A stretch of 10,749 nucleotides of DNA. Origin: Tepidimonas sp. UBA997 (GTDB lineage Bacteria; Pseudomonadota; Gammaproteobacteria; Burkholderiales; Burkholderiaceae_C). This document shows, one piece after another, positions 1 through 5,464 of the stretch. Position 1 is the first letter of the stretch. Each line of letters opens with the position of its first letter. Below the pieces are notes generated by a model that was given only the letters and a program-made list of their open reading frames with translations, was not told where the DNA came from and searched no databases. The stretch lies in the NCBI GenBank assembly GCA_002291945.1, contig DBAZ01000014.1, positions 1 to 10,749 of the forward strand, in the 5' to 3' direction. The translations under genes and the position numbers were made by a program.

Positions 1-15
1 GGCAGATTTGGCCAT
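1..15 (-). CDS. start of a downstream gene, possibly hsdM (partial)
   Basis: An ATG on the minus strand (15 down to 13) opens a frame reading M-A-K-S-A before the window ends. It lies 15 bases after the hsdR stop codon and is preceded by a weak purine-rich stretch (GAGAAA) about nine bases upstream. In type I restriction operons hsdR is usually accompanied by hsdM and hsdS, so the modification subunit is the natural guess. Five codons cannot identify a gene, so the identity is inferred from context only. Confidence 0.35.
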
Positions 16-30
16 GGGATGCGTTTCTCG

Positions 31-2448
31 TTATTGGTAGAGCGCGGTCTGCAGCCGGGATACAGCGTCCTTCATGCCGCGCACGCCGCCGAAGTGACGG
101 GTGGCGATTTCGGAAGGACTGCCGTAGCGGTCGAAGGGTTGCACCTTCATCAGCTCGGACAGCGCATTGAATTGCAAAATGCCGCGCTCGACATAGCGGT
201 CGAGCAGCAGCGACAGAATTTCACGGGCAGTCTCGCCATGTTGGGCAAACAGGTCTTGGGCCTGACGTTTGGCAGCTTCCGCACGCTGGCGACGCGTGAG
301 TAGCGGCGCACTCCACCCCAGATGGCACAGCAGATCGAACGGATCAGCATCGGGCTGTTCGCTGCTGGCTGCCAGTTCCTCAAAACTGATGCCACGCTCG
401 GTCAGCTCGCGCAGAACCTCGGCGCGAGTGTCGGGATTGGCCCATGCCGATTGCAGTGCTTCACGCGTCGGGTAGAGGGTGCGTACGGCGCGGCCTGAGT
501 ATTCGGTGTACTTGACCACCTGCAGCTTCTTGCCATCGGTGTCGAGGTCATAGACCAGATGTCCAATCACCTCGACCTCGCCGCCGTCGATGTAAAACTT
601 GCGCGGCTCCGCCGGTGGTTCCGTGATGATTTCGCCGTTGCCGCCAACTTCATCGCCCTGTTCAGTTTCGACCACGTACTCCGTTTCGGGCTCAACCACG
701 CCGGGCGCTTCGTCTGCGGTGGTTTCGATGACCTCGCCCGATTCGTCGACCGTTACCTCTTCGATGCGCGCAGGATCACCGTCGAAATCCGGGTCGGCAA
801 AGTGCTGCGTGGCGGTGCCGGTGAAGTCGATGATGTTGAAATACTCTTTGCCGTAATCCACCTTCAGCCGCGTGCCACGACCGACGATCTGCTTGAACTC
901 GGACCGCGAGCCCACCACACGTGCCAGCACCACGTTCTTGACCATTTCAGCATCGACGCCGGTGGTCAGCATTTGAGATGTGGTGAGGATGACCGGCGTG
1001 GGCTTGTCCACGTCCTGGAAGTGCGACAAATGGGTAAGGCCAATTGCACCTTCATCGGCGGTAACACGGCAGACGTAGTCGGGGTACTGCTTGACCAGAT
1101 CGCTGTTCAGGTTGATCAGTTCTTGCCGCATTTCGGCGGCGTGTTCCTGATCCACACAGAACACCAGTGTCTTGGCAAAGCGGTCGGTACCTTTGAGCAG
1201 ATCGGTCAGGTGGCGGGCCATCGCCCGTGTGCGTGAGCGAAGCGCCACGACACGCTCGAAGTCCTTGGTCTGGTATTCATCATCAGGCACTTCACGCCCA
1301 TACCGATCCAGCTCATCCTTGCTGGGTCGCCAGCCTGCGGCATCGACCGTGGTGATGACGCGATGCACGCGATACGGTGCCAGGAAACCGTCCTCGATGC
1401 CTTGGCGCAGGCTGTAGGTGTAGACCGGGTTGCCGAAGTATTCGTAGCTGTCGCGCGATTCCTCGCGCAGCGGCGTGGCGGTCATGCCGAACTGCACGGC
1501 AGGTTCGAAATAATCCAGCACCGCACGCCATGCGCTTTCGTCCCGGCTGGAACCGCGATGGCATTCGTCGATGATGATGAGATCGAAGAAATCTGGACGG
1601 TACTGGCGGAAGACATCTGCACTGGCGGTGGTCAGCGCCTGATAGATGCCGAAGTACATATCCCGGCTCTGGCTGGTGTCGCCGCCTGCAATCTTGTGCC
1701 GAGCATCGCCAAAGGGCGCGAACATCTTCGCCATCGGGTCATCGACCAGGATGTTGCGGTCGGCCAGGAAAAGGATCTTGGGACGGCGGTGTTCGCCGGT
1801 TCGGTTCCAGCGGCTGTTCCACAACTTCCAGCAAATCTGGAAAGCCACGCAGGTCTTGCCGGTGCCAGTGGCCAATGTGGCAAGGATGCGTTTTTGACCC
1901 AGCAGGATCGATTCGATGACTCGGTTGATCGCGATCTGCTGGTAATAGCGCGGCACCTTGCCAGAAACGAGGTTGAATGGCTCCAGCAGATGGGGCGATG
2001 AATCCTTGGGTAACTGCGTGCTTCCCGTCAGCCGGGCAAACAACTCATCCGGCGTGGCGTAGCGATCCACCTCGCGCTCGGTGCCGGTGGTGTAGTCGAT
2101 TTCGATGATGCGGTGGCCGTTGGTGGCGTACGCAAACTTGAGGCCGAGAATCTCTGCGTACTCGCGTGCCTGCTGTACGCCGGTTTCGGCAGGTAGGCCG
2201 ATTTCCTTGGCTTCGACCACGGCAAGGGGATAGTCCCGACGGTAGTACAGCAGGTAGTCGGCGCGCTTTTGTTTACCACGGCGAACCTTGCCACCGGCCA
2301 CGATGATGCGGCCATTGGTGAAGCTGCGCTGCTCGCCAATGGAATGCGGGGCCGCTCCCCAGCCTGCCTCCACCAATCGGGGGGTGACGAATTCGCGGCA
2401 GGTATCCGCTTCGGTGATCACGCCATCTCGCATTGCCTCCCCCTTCAT
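31..2448 (-). CDS. hsdR: type I restriction enzyme, R (endonuclease/translocase) subunit HsdR
   Basis: Restriction subunit of a type I R-M complex: it pumps DNA with ATP and cuts it when HsdM/HsdS meet an unmodified site. The 805-residue protein begins with a PD-(D/E)xK-type nuclease region (D64 and the E79-A-K81 pair in VVEAKE). SF2 helicase motifs follow: Walker A ATGTGKT at 193-199, DECH at 294-297, TATP at 323-326, TTGVDA at 495-500 and QIVGRGTRL at 520-528. An acidic linker (about 560-620) precedes a C-terminal region like that of EcoEI-type HsdR. Length and motif order suit an intact enzyme. Two starts are possible: ATG at 2448 with AGGGA upstream, or ATG at 2433 just after a strong GGGGGAGG. 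The gene lies 11 bp after a winged-helix regulator gene on the same strand, so the two are probably co-transcribed. Its partners HsdM and HsdS would lie off the left edge. Confidence 0.95.
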   Translation of the reverse strand: MKGEAMRDGVITEADTCREFVTPRLVEAGWGAAPHSIGEQRSFTNGRIIVAGGKVRRGKQKRADYLLYYRRDYPLAVVEAKEIGLPAETGVQQAREYAEILGLKFAYATNGHRIIEIDYTTGTEREVDRYATPDELFARLTGSTQLPKDSSPHLLEPFNLVSGKVPRYYQQIAINRVIESILLGQKRILATLATGTGKTCVAFQICWKLWNSRWNRTGEHRRPKILFLADRNILVDDPMAKMFAPFGDARHKIAGGDTSQSRDMYFGIYQALTTASADVFRQYRPDFFDLIIIDECHRGSSRDESAWRAVLDYFEPAVQFGMTATPLREESRDSYEYFGNPVYTYSLRQGIEDGFLAPYRVHRVITTVDAAGWRPSKDELDRYGREVPDDEYQTKDFERVVALRSRTRAMARHLTDLLKGTDRFAKTLVFCVDQEHAAEMRQELINLNSDLVKQYPDYVCRVTADEGAIGLTHLSHFQDVDKPTPVILTTSQMLTTGVDAEMVKNVVLARVVGSRSEFKQIVGRGTRLKVDYGKEYFNIIDFTGTATQHFADPDFDGDPARIEEVTVDESGEVIETTADEAPGVVEPETEYVVETEQGDEVGGNGEIITEPPAEPRKFYIDGGEVEVIGHLVYDLDTDGKKLQVVKYTEYSGRAVRTLYPTREALQSAWANPDTRAEVLRELTERGISFEELAASSEQPDADPFDLLCHLGWSAPLLTRRQRAEAAKRQAQDLFAQHGETAREILSLLLDRYVERGILQFNALSELMKVQPFDRYGSPSEIATRHFGGVRGMKDAVSRLQTALYQ

Positions 2449-2459
2449 CTTGTCGTCCC

Positions 2460-2780
2460 TTAGTCGATCAGGATCTTGAAACTGGTTGCCAGCGCGATAG
2501 GTTCGATTTCGCGCACGTTCTTTTTCAACTCGACCAGTCCGTAACCCTCCATCATCCGCAGCGTGCGTGACAGGTTGGGAACCTGCCGCCCGGTGAGTTC
2601 AGCTAGCTCCGTCAGCGACTTGGGTCGCCGGTCGCGGATGAGGCGCAGCAGGGATTGGTTGTCCTCGGACAGCACCGCCGCCATCGTGGCCATCGAGGGA
2701 AACCAGACAGTAGGCGCGTCCTTGGCTGCGCGCCCCCCCGGCTCTCCTGTTCGACGAATACCGACAACGCAGCGTTTCAT
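2460..2780 (-). CDS. small winged-helix (MarR/HVO_A0114-like) transcriptional regulator
   Basis: A 106-residue putative DNA-binding protein. The N-terminus (MKRCVVGIR) and the segment WFPSMATMAAVLSEDNQSLL, followed by a helix-turn-helix (S-LTELAELTGRQVPNLSRTLRMMEGYGLVEL), match the pattern I know from small MarR-like proteins of the HVO_A0114 type. Many of these sit beside toxin genes or restriction genes. I chose ATG at 2780, with AGGA eight bases upstream; a GTG directly before it (2783) would add one residue. The gene is first in the minus-strand operon and ends 11 bp before hsdR, so it may control hsdR expression, a timing role that R-M systems often need. No toxin-like partner is visible upstream, which argues against a simple toxin-antitoxin pair. 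The family call is moderate and the regulatory role is inferred. Confidence 0.75.
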   Translation of the reverse strand: MKRCVVGIRRTGEPGGRAAKDAPTVWFPSMATMAAVLSEDNQSLLRLIRDRRPKSLTELAELTGRQVPNLSRTLRMMEGYGLVELKKNVREIEPIALATSFKILID

Positions 2781-2815
2781 CACGGGTTTCCTGATTGGCT
2801 TGGCATAAGCTGGTC

Positions 2816-2844
2816 ATTTTATCAGTGTGGCACAACTGCATCCA
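2816..2844 (-). promoter_or_regulatory. candidate promoter of the regulator-hsdR operon
   Basis: On the minus strand TGGATG (2844-2839) and TAAAAT (2821-2816) are separated by 17 bases, about 35 bases before the regulator start. The -10 box is good and the -35 box weak. GCTGG/CCAGC (2809-2813 and 2842-2846) flank the element as a short inverted repeat, a possible autoregulatory operator. This is a prediction by eye only. Confidence 0.4.
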
Positions 2845-2920
2845 GCGTTTGATGAACAACTTGGCTTCCTGATCGTTCAGCGCGTGAATAGTGGCGTCAT
2901 CAACCAACCCGGAGCCTGCC

Positions 2921-3124
2921 ATGACCACTCAGCCAAACGCCCTCGACACCTACCTGCAACGCCTGCCGATGATCCGCGACAAGATCGAAGCCCTGCGCCA
3001 ACTGACCGACGACCACTTCGACCACGACCCGGACGCCATCCACTGGGGCCACGTCGGTGACCTTGGACGGGTGGATCAAACGCTGGACGATCTGCTGGCG
3101 ATCTTCGACGGCGAAGCCAAGTGA
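2921..3124 (+). CDS. small hypothetical protein, 67 residues
   Basis: A short acidic protein beginning MTTQPNALDTYLQRL, with a helical pattern (PMIRDKIEALRQLTDDHFD) and a C-terminal helix (DQTLDDLLAIFDGEAK). No catalytic motif, signal peptide or membrane segment is visible. The ATG at 2921 has GGAG seven bases upstream and is preferred over GTG at 2891, which would add ten residues without homology-like character. It is divergent from the restriction operon, and the DUF3489-type gene begins ten bases after its stop, so the two very probably share a transcript. I do not recognise the family. Its size and acidity would suit a binding partner of a DNA-associated protein, but that is speculation. 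Confidence 0.75.
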   Translation: MTTQPNALDTYLQRLPMIRDKIEALRQLTDDHFDHDPDAIHWGHVGDLGRVDQTLDDLLAIFDGEAK

Positions 3125-3134
3125 GGGGACGACG

Positions 3135-3620
3135 ATGCACACACTGCCCAAACTCTCCCCAGCGCAAAACCTGCTGCTGCGTACTGCCGCCCGCCGTGTC
3201 GATGGGCGTGTGATTCCGCCCGACACCCTGCGCGGCGGTGGTAGGGCCAAGGTGCTGACCGCACTGCTGCAAAGAGGCTGGATTGAGCCCGCCTACAGCG
3301 GCCACATCCTGACCGAAGCGGGCTACGCAGCCATCGGACAGCAGCGACCCGCACCACAGGATGACGTCCATCCCGTGGACGGCATCGACGACCTCCAACT
3401 TCTGGAGGGCATCGCGGTGCGTCCGGGCACCAAGCTCGCCGCACTGGTGATGACGCTGCGCCGCCCGCAGGGTGCAACCAGCCTGCAACTGATGTTGGCC
3501 ACTGGCTGGCAGCAGCACACCGTGCGCGGGGCGATCTCCGGGTTGCTACGCAAGAAGCTGGGCCTGAGCGTGGTGCTGGCGCACAACGGTACTGGCGAGC
3601 GGGTATACCGGCTGGTCTGA
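3135..3620 (+). CDS. DUF3489 domain-containing protein
   Basis: A 161-residue protein in two parts. The N-terminal half (KLSPAQNLLLRTAARRVDGR, then a segment ending LTEAGYAAIG) looks like a winged-helix unit. The C-terminal part (about 95-161: RPGTKLAALVMTLRRPQGAT, TGWQQHTVRGAISG, LRKKLGL, ERVYRL) has the signature order of DUF3489, an HTH-like domain of unknown function. ATG at 3135 has GAGGGG just upstream; a longer in-frame extension to 3057 would run through the preceding gene and is rejected. As I recall, DUF3489 genes commonly occur near DUF2924 and serine-recombinase genes in proteobacterial elements, and both families appear at the right end here, which suggests this gene belongs to the same element. 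A DNA-binding role is inferred from the HTH-like pattern only. Confidence 0.85.
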   Translation: MHTLPKLSPAQNLLLRTAARRVDGRVIPPDTLRGGGRAKVLTALLQRGWIEPAYSGHILTEAGYAAIGQQRPAPQDDVHPVDGIDDLQLLEGIAVRPGTKLAALVMTLRRPQGATSLQLMLATGWQQHTVRGAISGLLRKKLGLSVVLAHNGTGERVYRLV

Positions 3621-3631
3621 TCGGGCGTCCA

Positions 3632-3654
3632 GGGCGTCCAGTTTCTGGAGGCCC
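3632..3654 (+). terminator. hairpin after the DUF3489 gene, possible terminator
   Basis: GGGCGTCCAG, TTT, CTGGAGGCCC forms a ten-pair stem with one G-G mismatch and a three-base loop, 11 bases after the stop codon. There is no T-run behind it (the following bases are TTGCTGCTG), so it is a weak candidate for intrinsic termination. A direct repeat of GGGCGTCCA (3623-3631 and 3632-3640) overlaps it. Confidence 0.35.
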
Positions 3655-3670
3655 TTGCTGCTGCACCGAC

Positions 3671-3772
3671 GCGTCTGACGCAGCAGACGCAGTTCCACGC
3701 AACTCTCTACACGCGTGCGCGTGTGCGGGCCTCACGGAAAGTTTCGTCAAGCTGTGTCCGCTGCGTCAGACG
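3671..3772. repeat. 13-bp inverted repeat CGTCTGACGCAGC with internal hairpins
   Basis: CGTCTGACGCAGC at 3672-3684 recurs in exact reverse complement at 3760-3772. The left copy is also part of a local hairpin, GCGTCTG (3671-3677) with CAGACGC (3684-3690). Between the arms lies ACACGCG-TG-CGCGTGT (3709-3724), a perfect seven-base inverted repeat with a two-base centre. These could be protein binding sites; no function is known. Confidence 0.6.
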
Positions 3773-3782
3773 ATGTTCACAG

Positions 3783-3841
3783 CGCTGGTGGGCCGATTTT
3801 TGCAATCCAGGCGGCAAATCGGTCGCAAACCCGCGCCAGCG
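3783..3841. repeat. nested inverted repeat / hairpin
   Basis: Outer arms CGCTGG (3783-3788) and CCAGCG (3836-3841) enclose an inner stem, CCGATTTTTGC (3793-3803) with GCAAATCGG (3814-3822). The inner stem is nine pairs with a two-base T bulge and a ten-base loop. It is a strong local fold on either strand in the gene-free interval. Confidence 0.55.
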
Positions 3842-4015
3842 TTGGGTTTTCTTCCCTGGCCGTTTTTAGTGCGACTGGGGTGCAAACCTGCAAACCGGGT
3901 ACGCACCCAGGTTCGCACCTTCGCCATTCCCCAATTTCCCGCACACGCCTGCACCGACGCCGAATTCAACCCCTCGACTCGCGCACTCGGGTGCGAACCG
4001 CAAACCCTGCAAACC
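3825..4015 (+). repeat. cluster of GCAAACC heptamers (iteron-like)
   Basis: GCAAACC occurs five times on the plus strand, at 3825, 3882, 3890, 4000 and 4009, with a variant GCGAACC at 3993. The pair at 3882/3890 is a perfect tandem of TGCAAACC. GGTGCGAACC at 3990-3999 is matched by its reverse complement GGTTCGCACC at 3910-3919. Around 3875-3913 the repeats also form stems (CTGGGGTGC with GCACCCAG; AACCTG with CAGGTT). Such clustering resembles iterons or operator arrays bound by replication or partition proteins. The role is inferred. Confidence 0.5.
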
Positions 4016-4137
4016 TTGTTTTCTGGTCGGACGGTGGCGCGATGCTGCGCTCGCGCCCCCCGTATTGGAATATCGCCAGGAAGGACCCCTTTCGCCTGGG
4101 GCATGTATGTGCGCGCCGACCATAACAATAGGCGGTG

Positions 4138-4219
4138 ACCATCACCATCATCACAACCATCACGGAGGGGGGGCTGCTGTGACGATGGTGATGATTGTGA
4201 TGGTTCTTCTTCTCTGTTT
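4138..4219 (+). promoter_or_regulatory. long inverted repeat with T-rich tail, attenuator- or terminator-like
   Basis: A 26-base arm (4138-4163, built of ACC/ATC/ACA triplets) pairs with 4179-4204 at 22 of 26 positions across a 15-base loop (4164-4178) and is followed by TTCTTCTTCTCTGTTT. The left arm can be read as a short frame from GTG 4135, VTITIITTITEGGLL then TGA at 4180, rich in Thr and Ile codons. In another frame it gives DHHHHHNHH, rich in His. Amino-acid operon attenuators use codon runs of this kind before a terminator stem, but no amino-acid biosynthesis gene follows. A simple transcription terminator or a protein-binding repeat is equally possible. Confidence 0.45.
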
Positions 4220-4250
4220 AGCCCGGCGCACGGACACATCACTGATGCAA

Positions 4251-4279
4251 TGGATGATCACCGGCATGACCGGTAATAT
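4251..4279 (+). promoter_or_regulatory. candidate promoter with overlapping inverted repeat
   Basis: TGGATG (4251-4256) and TAATAT (4274-4279) are 17 bases apart, 50 bases before the next gene's ATG. The -10 box is strong and the -35 weak; the same -35 hexamer occurs in the candidate promoter of the restriction operon. ACCGG-CATGA-CCGGT (4260-4274), a perfect five-base inverted repeat, fills the spacer up to the -10 box and would be well placed as an operator. Confidence 0.4.
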
Positions 4280-4329
4280 CTTGGTTTGTCCAATTCCATT
4301 CCAAGCCGTGCGGAGGCGTGCAAGCTGCG

Positions 4330-5133
4330 ATGAGTTATTGCCTGCAATTCAACCAGTTCGATCCATTGACCGGCGCGGTCCCTCGCGTGCCGTTCGTGGC
4401 GCTGGGCGAGATTGCTGATCGTGCCCGCCACTTGTTGCGCGACGCCACGACGGCGCAGATCATTGAACTGGCCGAAACCGTTGAGTGGATCATAGACAGT
4501 GGCGTCGCGCTGGCCAATGAAGAGGCAGATGCTGACAACGCACCTGATTTGGAGCGCAGGCAGCGCAGCGATGGACAGTGGTTACGTGACCGCGTTTTCT
4601 TTTATGACATCTCTCCCAAGCCGGGTGAGCGTTTCCCATGCCATCACCACGCCTTTGCTGTACTGGCGCTGTGGCTGGTGGCCGATGCCAATTTCTCCAT
4701 TCAGCCTGAGCTTGACCAAATAGGGCATCACCGTGCCGTACTCCCAGAAACCGCAGACATCGAGCGGCAATGGGTGACGGCAGGCCGCTACGCTATTGAT
4801 GCGATGGAAGCGATCTGTCTGGCGGAGGCATTGGCGAGCCGCCATGCCGATGCCCGCCTCGAACGCATCCTGTTTCCCAACGAAGCATCGGGTATCGAAG
4901 CCGCAGTGAAGGAGCGCATCTCGATTCAGGCCAAGGCCGCAGCCATCGAGAAACACAAGACCAATCGCGCCGCGCGCTTGCGCGCCATCGAGTTGTACAG
5001 CATGCACAACTACCCCAGCGTCGAGGCGGCAGCACAAGCTATTGCCAAGCTGGTGCACAAATCGCCACGCACTGTGGCGAAGTGGCTCTACGACGAGCGC
5101 AAAGGCCGTACACCGCCGGTTTCTGACCTGTAA
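4330..5133 (+). CDS. hypothetical protein with C-terminal HTH-like segment
   Basis: A soluble 267-residue protein I do not recognise. The N-terminal two thirds contain helical segments (ALGEIADRARHLLRD, TAQIIELAETVEWIIDS) and a hydrophobic, His-rich stretch (FPCHHHAFAVLALWLVAD, 102-119). The C-terminal 60 residues are basic, and 227-256 (YPSVEAAAQAIAK, HKSPRTVAKWLYDERK) look like a helix-turn-helix. A DNA-binding or replication-accessory role is therefore plausible but unproven. The start is uncertain: GGAGG at 4312-4316 is 13 bases from ATG 4330, and a GTG at 4318 is only one base away from it; I prefer the ATG. A candidate promoter lies just upstream, and the AlpA-type gene begins about 120 bases downstream behind repeat-rich DNA, so the gene may be its own transcription unit. 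Confidence 0.8.
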   Translation: MSYCLQFNQFDPLTGAVPRVPFVALGEIADRARHLLRDATTAQIIELAETVEWIIDSGVALANEEADADNAPDLERRQRSDGQWLRDRVFFYDISPKPGERFPCHHHAFAVLALWLVADANFSIQPELDQIGHHRAVLPETADIERQWVTAGRYAIDAMEAICLAEALASRHADARLERILFPNEASGIEAAVKERISIQAKAAAIEKHKTNRAARLRAIELYSMHNYPSVEAAAQAIAKLVHKSPRTVAKWLYDERKGRTPPVSDL

Positions 5134-5152
5134 AAGTAACAGTGGCACTCTC

Positions 5153-5249
5153 GCTGCGCGCAGCGTGTGCAGCCTGCGCGCACAGGTCGTTTCTCGGCCG
5201 GAAATAGAGGTATTCAATACAGAGCATCCCAAAACGACCACGGATGCTC
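5153..5249 (+). promoter_or_regulatory. operator-like palindromes and RBS-covering hairpin before the AlpA gene
   Basis: The 119-base gap holds GCTGCGCGCAGC (5153-5164), a perfect 12-base palindrome. Its core TGCGCGCA recurs at 5175-5182, exactly 20 bases on. GGTCGTTT (5185-5192) and AAACGACC (5232-5239) are an inverted pair. GAGCATCC (5222-5229) pairs with GGATGCTC (5242-5249), and the second arm includes the GGA that would serve as ribosome site for the ATG at 5253. The layout suggests transcriptional and perhaps translational control of the AlpA-led operon. I see no convincing -35/-10 pair. Confidence 0.45.
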
Positions 5250-5252
5250 GCC

Positions 5253-5450
5253 ATGAACCAACCCCGCCCAATCCTGCCCGAAACCGGCTTCGTTCGGTTG
5301 CCGCAGATTCTGTCCCTGATCCCCATCAGCCGTTCGGCGTGGTGGGCAGGCATTCGGGAAGGTAAATTTCCCCAAGGCATCAAACTCGGCAGCAAGACCA
5401 CGGTCTGGCGCGCTGAGGACATTCGCCATCTCATCGAACGCTCGCGCTGA
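5253..5450 (+). CDS. AlpA-family DNA-binding regulator
   Basis: A 65-residue protein with the AlpA/HTH_17 layout: GFVRLPQILSLIPISRSAWW (recognition helix region), then IREGKFPQGIKLGSKTTVWR and a final EDIRHLIE helix. AlpA-type proteins are small MerR-like DNA binders of phage satellites and integrative elements, where they activate or repress integrase/excision genes or act as excision factors. ATG 5253 follows a GGATG with a spacing of about nine bases; an earlier in-frame start at 5244 adds only three residues. The ATPase gene starts 14 bases after its stop, so it is probably the first gene of the element's core operon. The upstream palindromes are natural candidate targets for autoregulation. 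Family identity is secure; its target is unknown. Confidence 0.9.
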   Translation: MNQPRPILPETGFVRLPQILSLIPISRSAWWAGIREGKFPQGIKLGSKTTVWRAEDIRHLIERSR

Positions 5451-5464
5451 GCCGGGCGGTAAAG

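Larger units (their letters stand above)
3621..4329 (+). other. gene-free, repeat-rich interval
   Basis: About 700 bases with no convincing gene on either strand. Open frames exist (minus 3766-4242, plus 4065-4418) but lack good ribosome sites and recognisable protein character. The interval holds several inverted repeats, five GCAAACC heptamers, an ACC/ATC-type long inverted repeat with a T-rich tail, and a candidate promoter close to the next gene; these are listed separately. Such density would suit an origin, transfer or regulatory region, or a structured RNA, but the sequence alone does not decide which. Confidence 0.6.

Noticed and set aside
559..2001. Long plus-strand open frames (559-1236, 1363-2001) opposite hsdR
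   Set aside because: They lie antisense to a gene with clear helicase motifs, lack ribosome sites and protein-like motifs, and are typical shadow frames of GC-rich coding DNA.
2460..2930. Toxin-antitoxin pair including the winged-helix protein
   Set aside because: The frames upstream on the minus strand (2599-2928) overlap the regulator in another frame and show no toxin motif.
3825..4015. CRISPR array
   Set aside because: The heptamers are too short and irregularly spaced, with no constant spacer length and no cas genes.
3766..4242. 158-residue minus-strand open frame in the gene-free interval
   Set aside because: It has no ribosome site of note and no recognisable motif, and it crosses the inverted repeats; it reads as translated repeats. 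A small chance of a real gene remains.
4065..4418. Plus-strand frame containing DHHHHHNHH and MVMIVMVLLLCLARR
   Set aside because: It overlaps the 4330 gene in another frame and its odd composition comes from the ACC/ATC repeat. A short leader peptide within it is considered in the findings instead.
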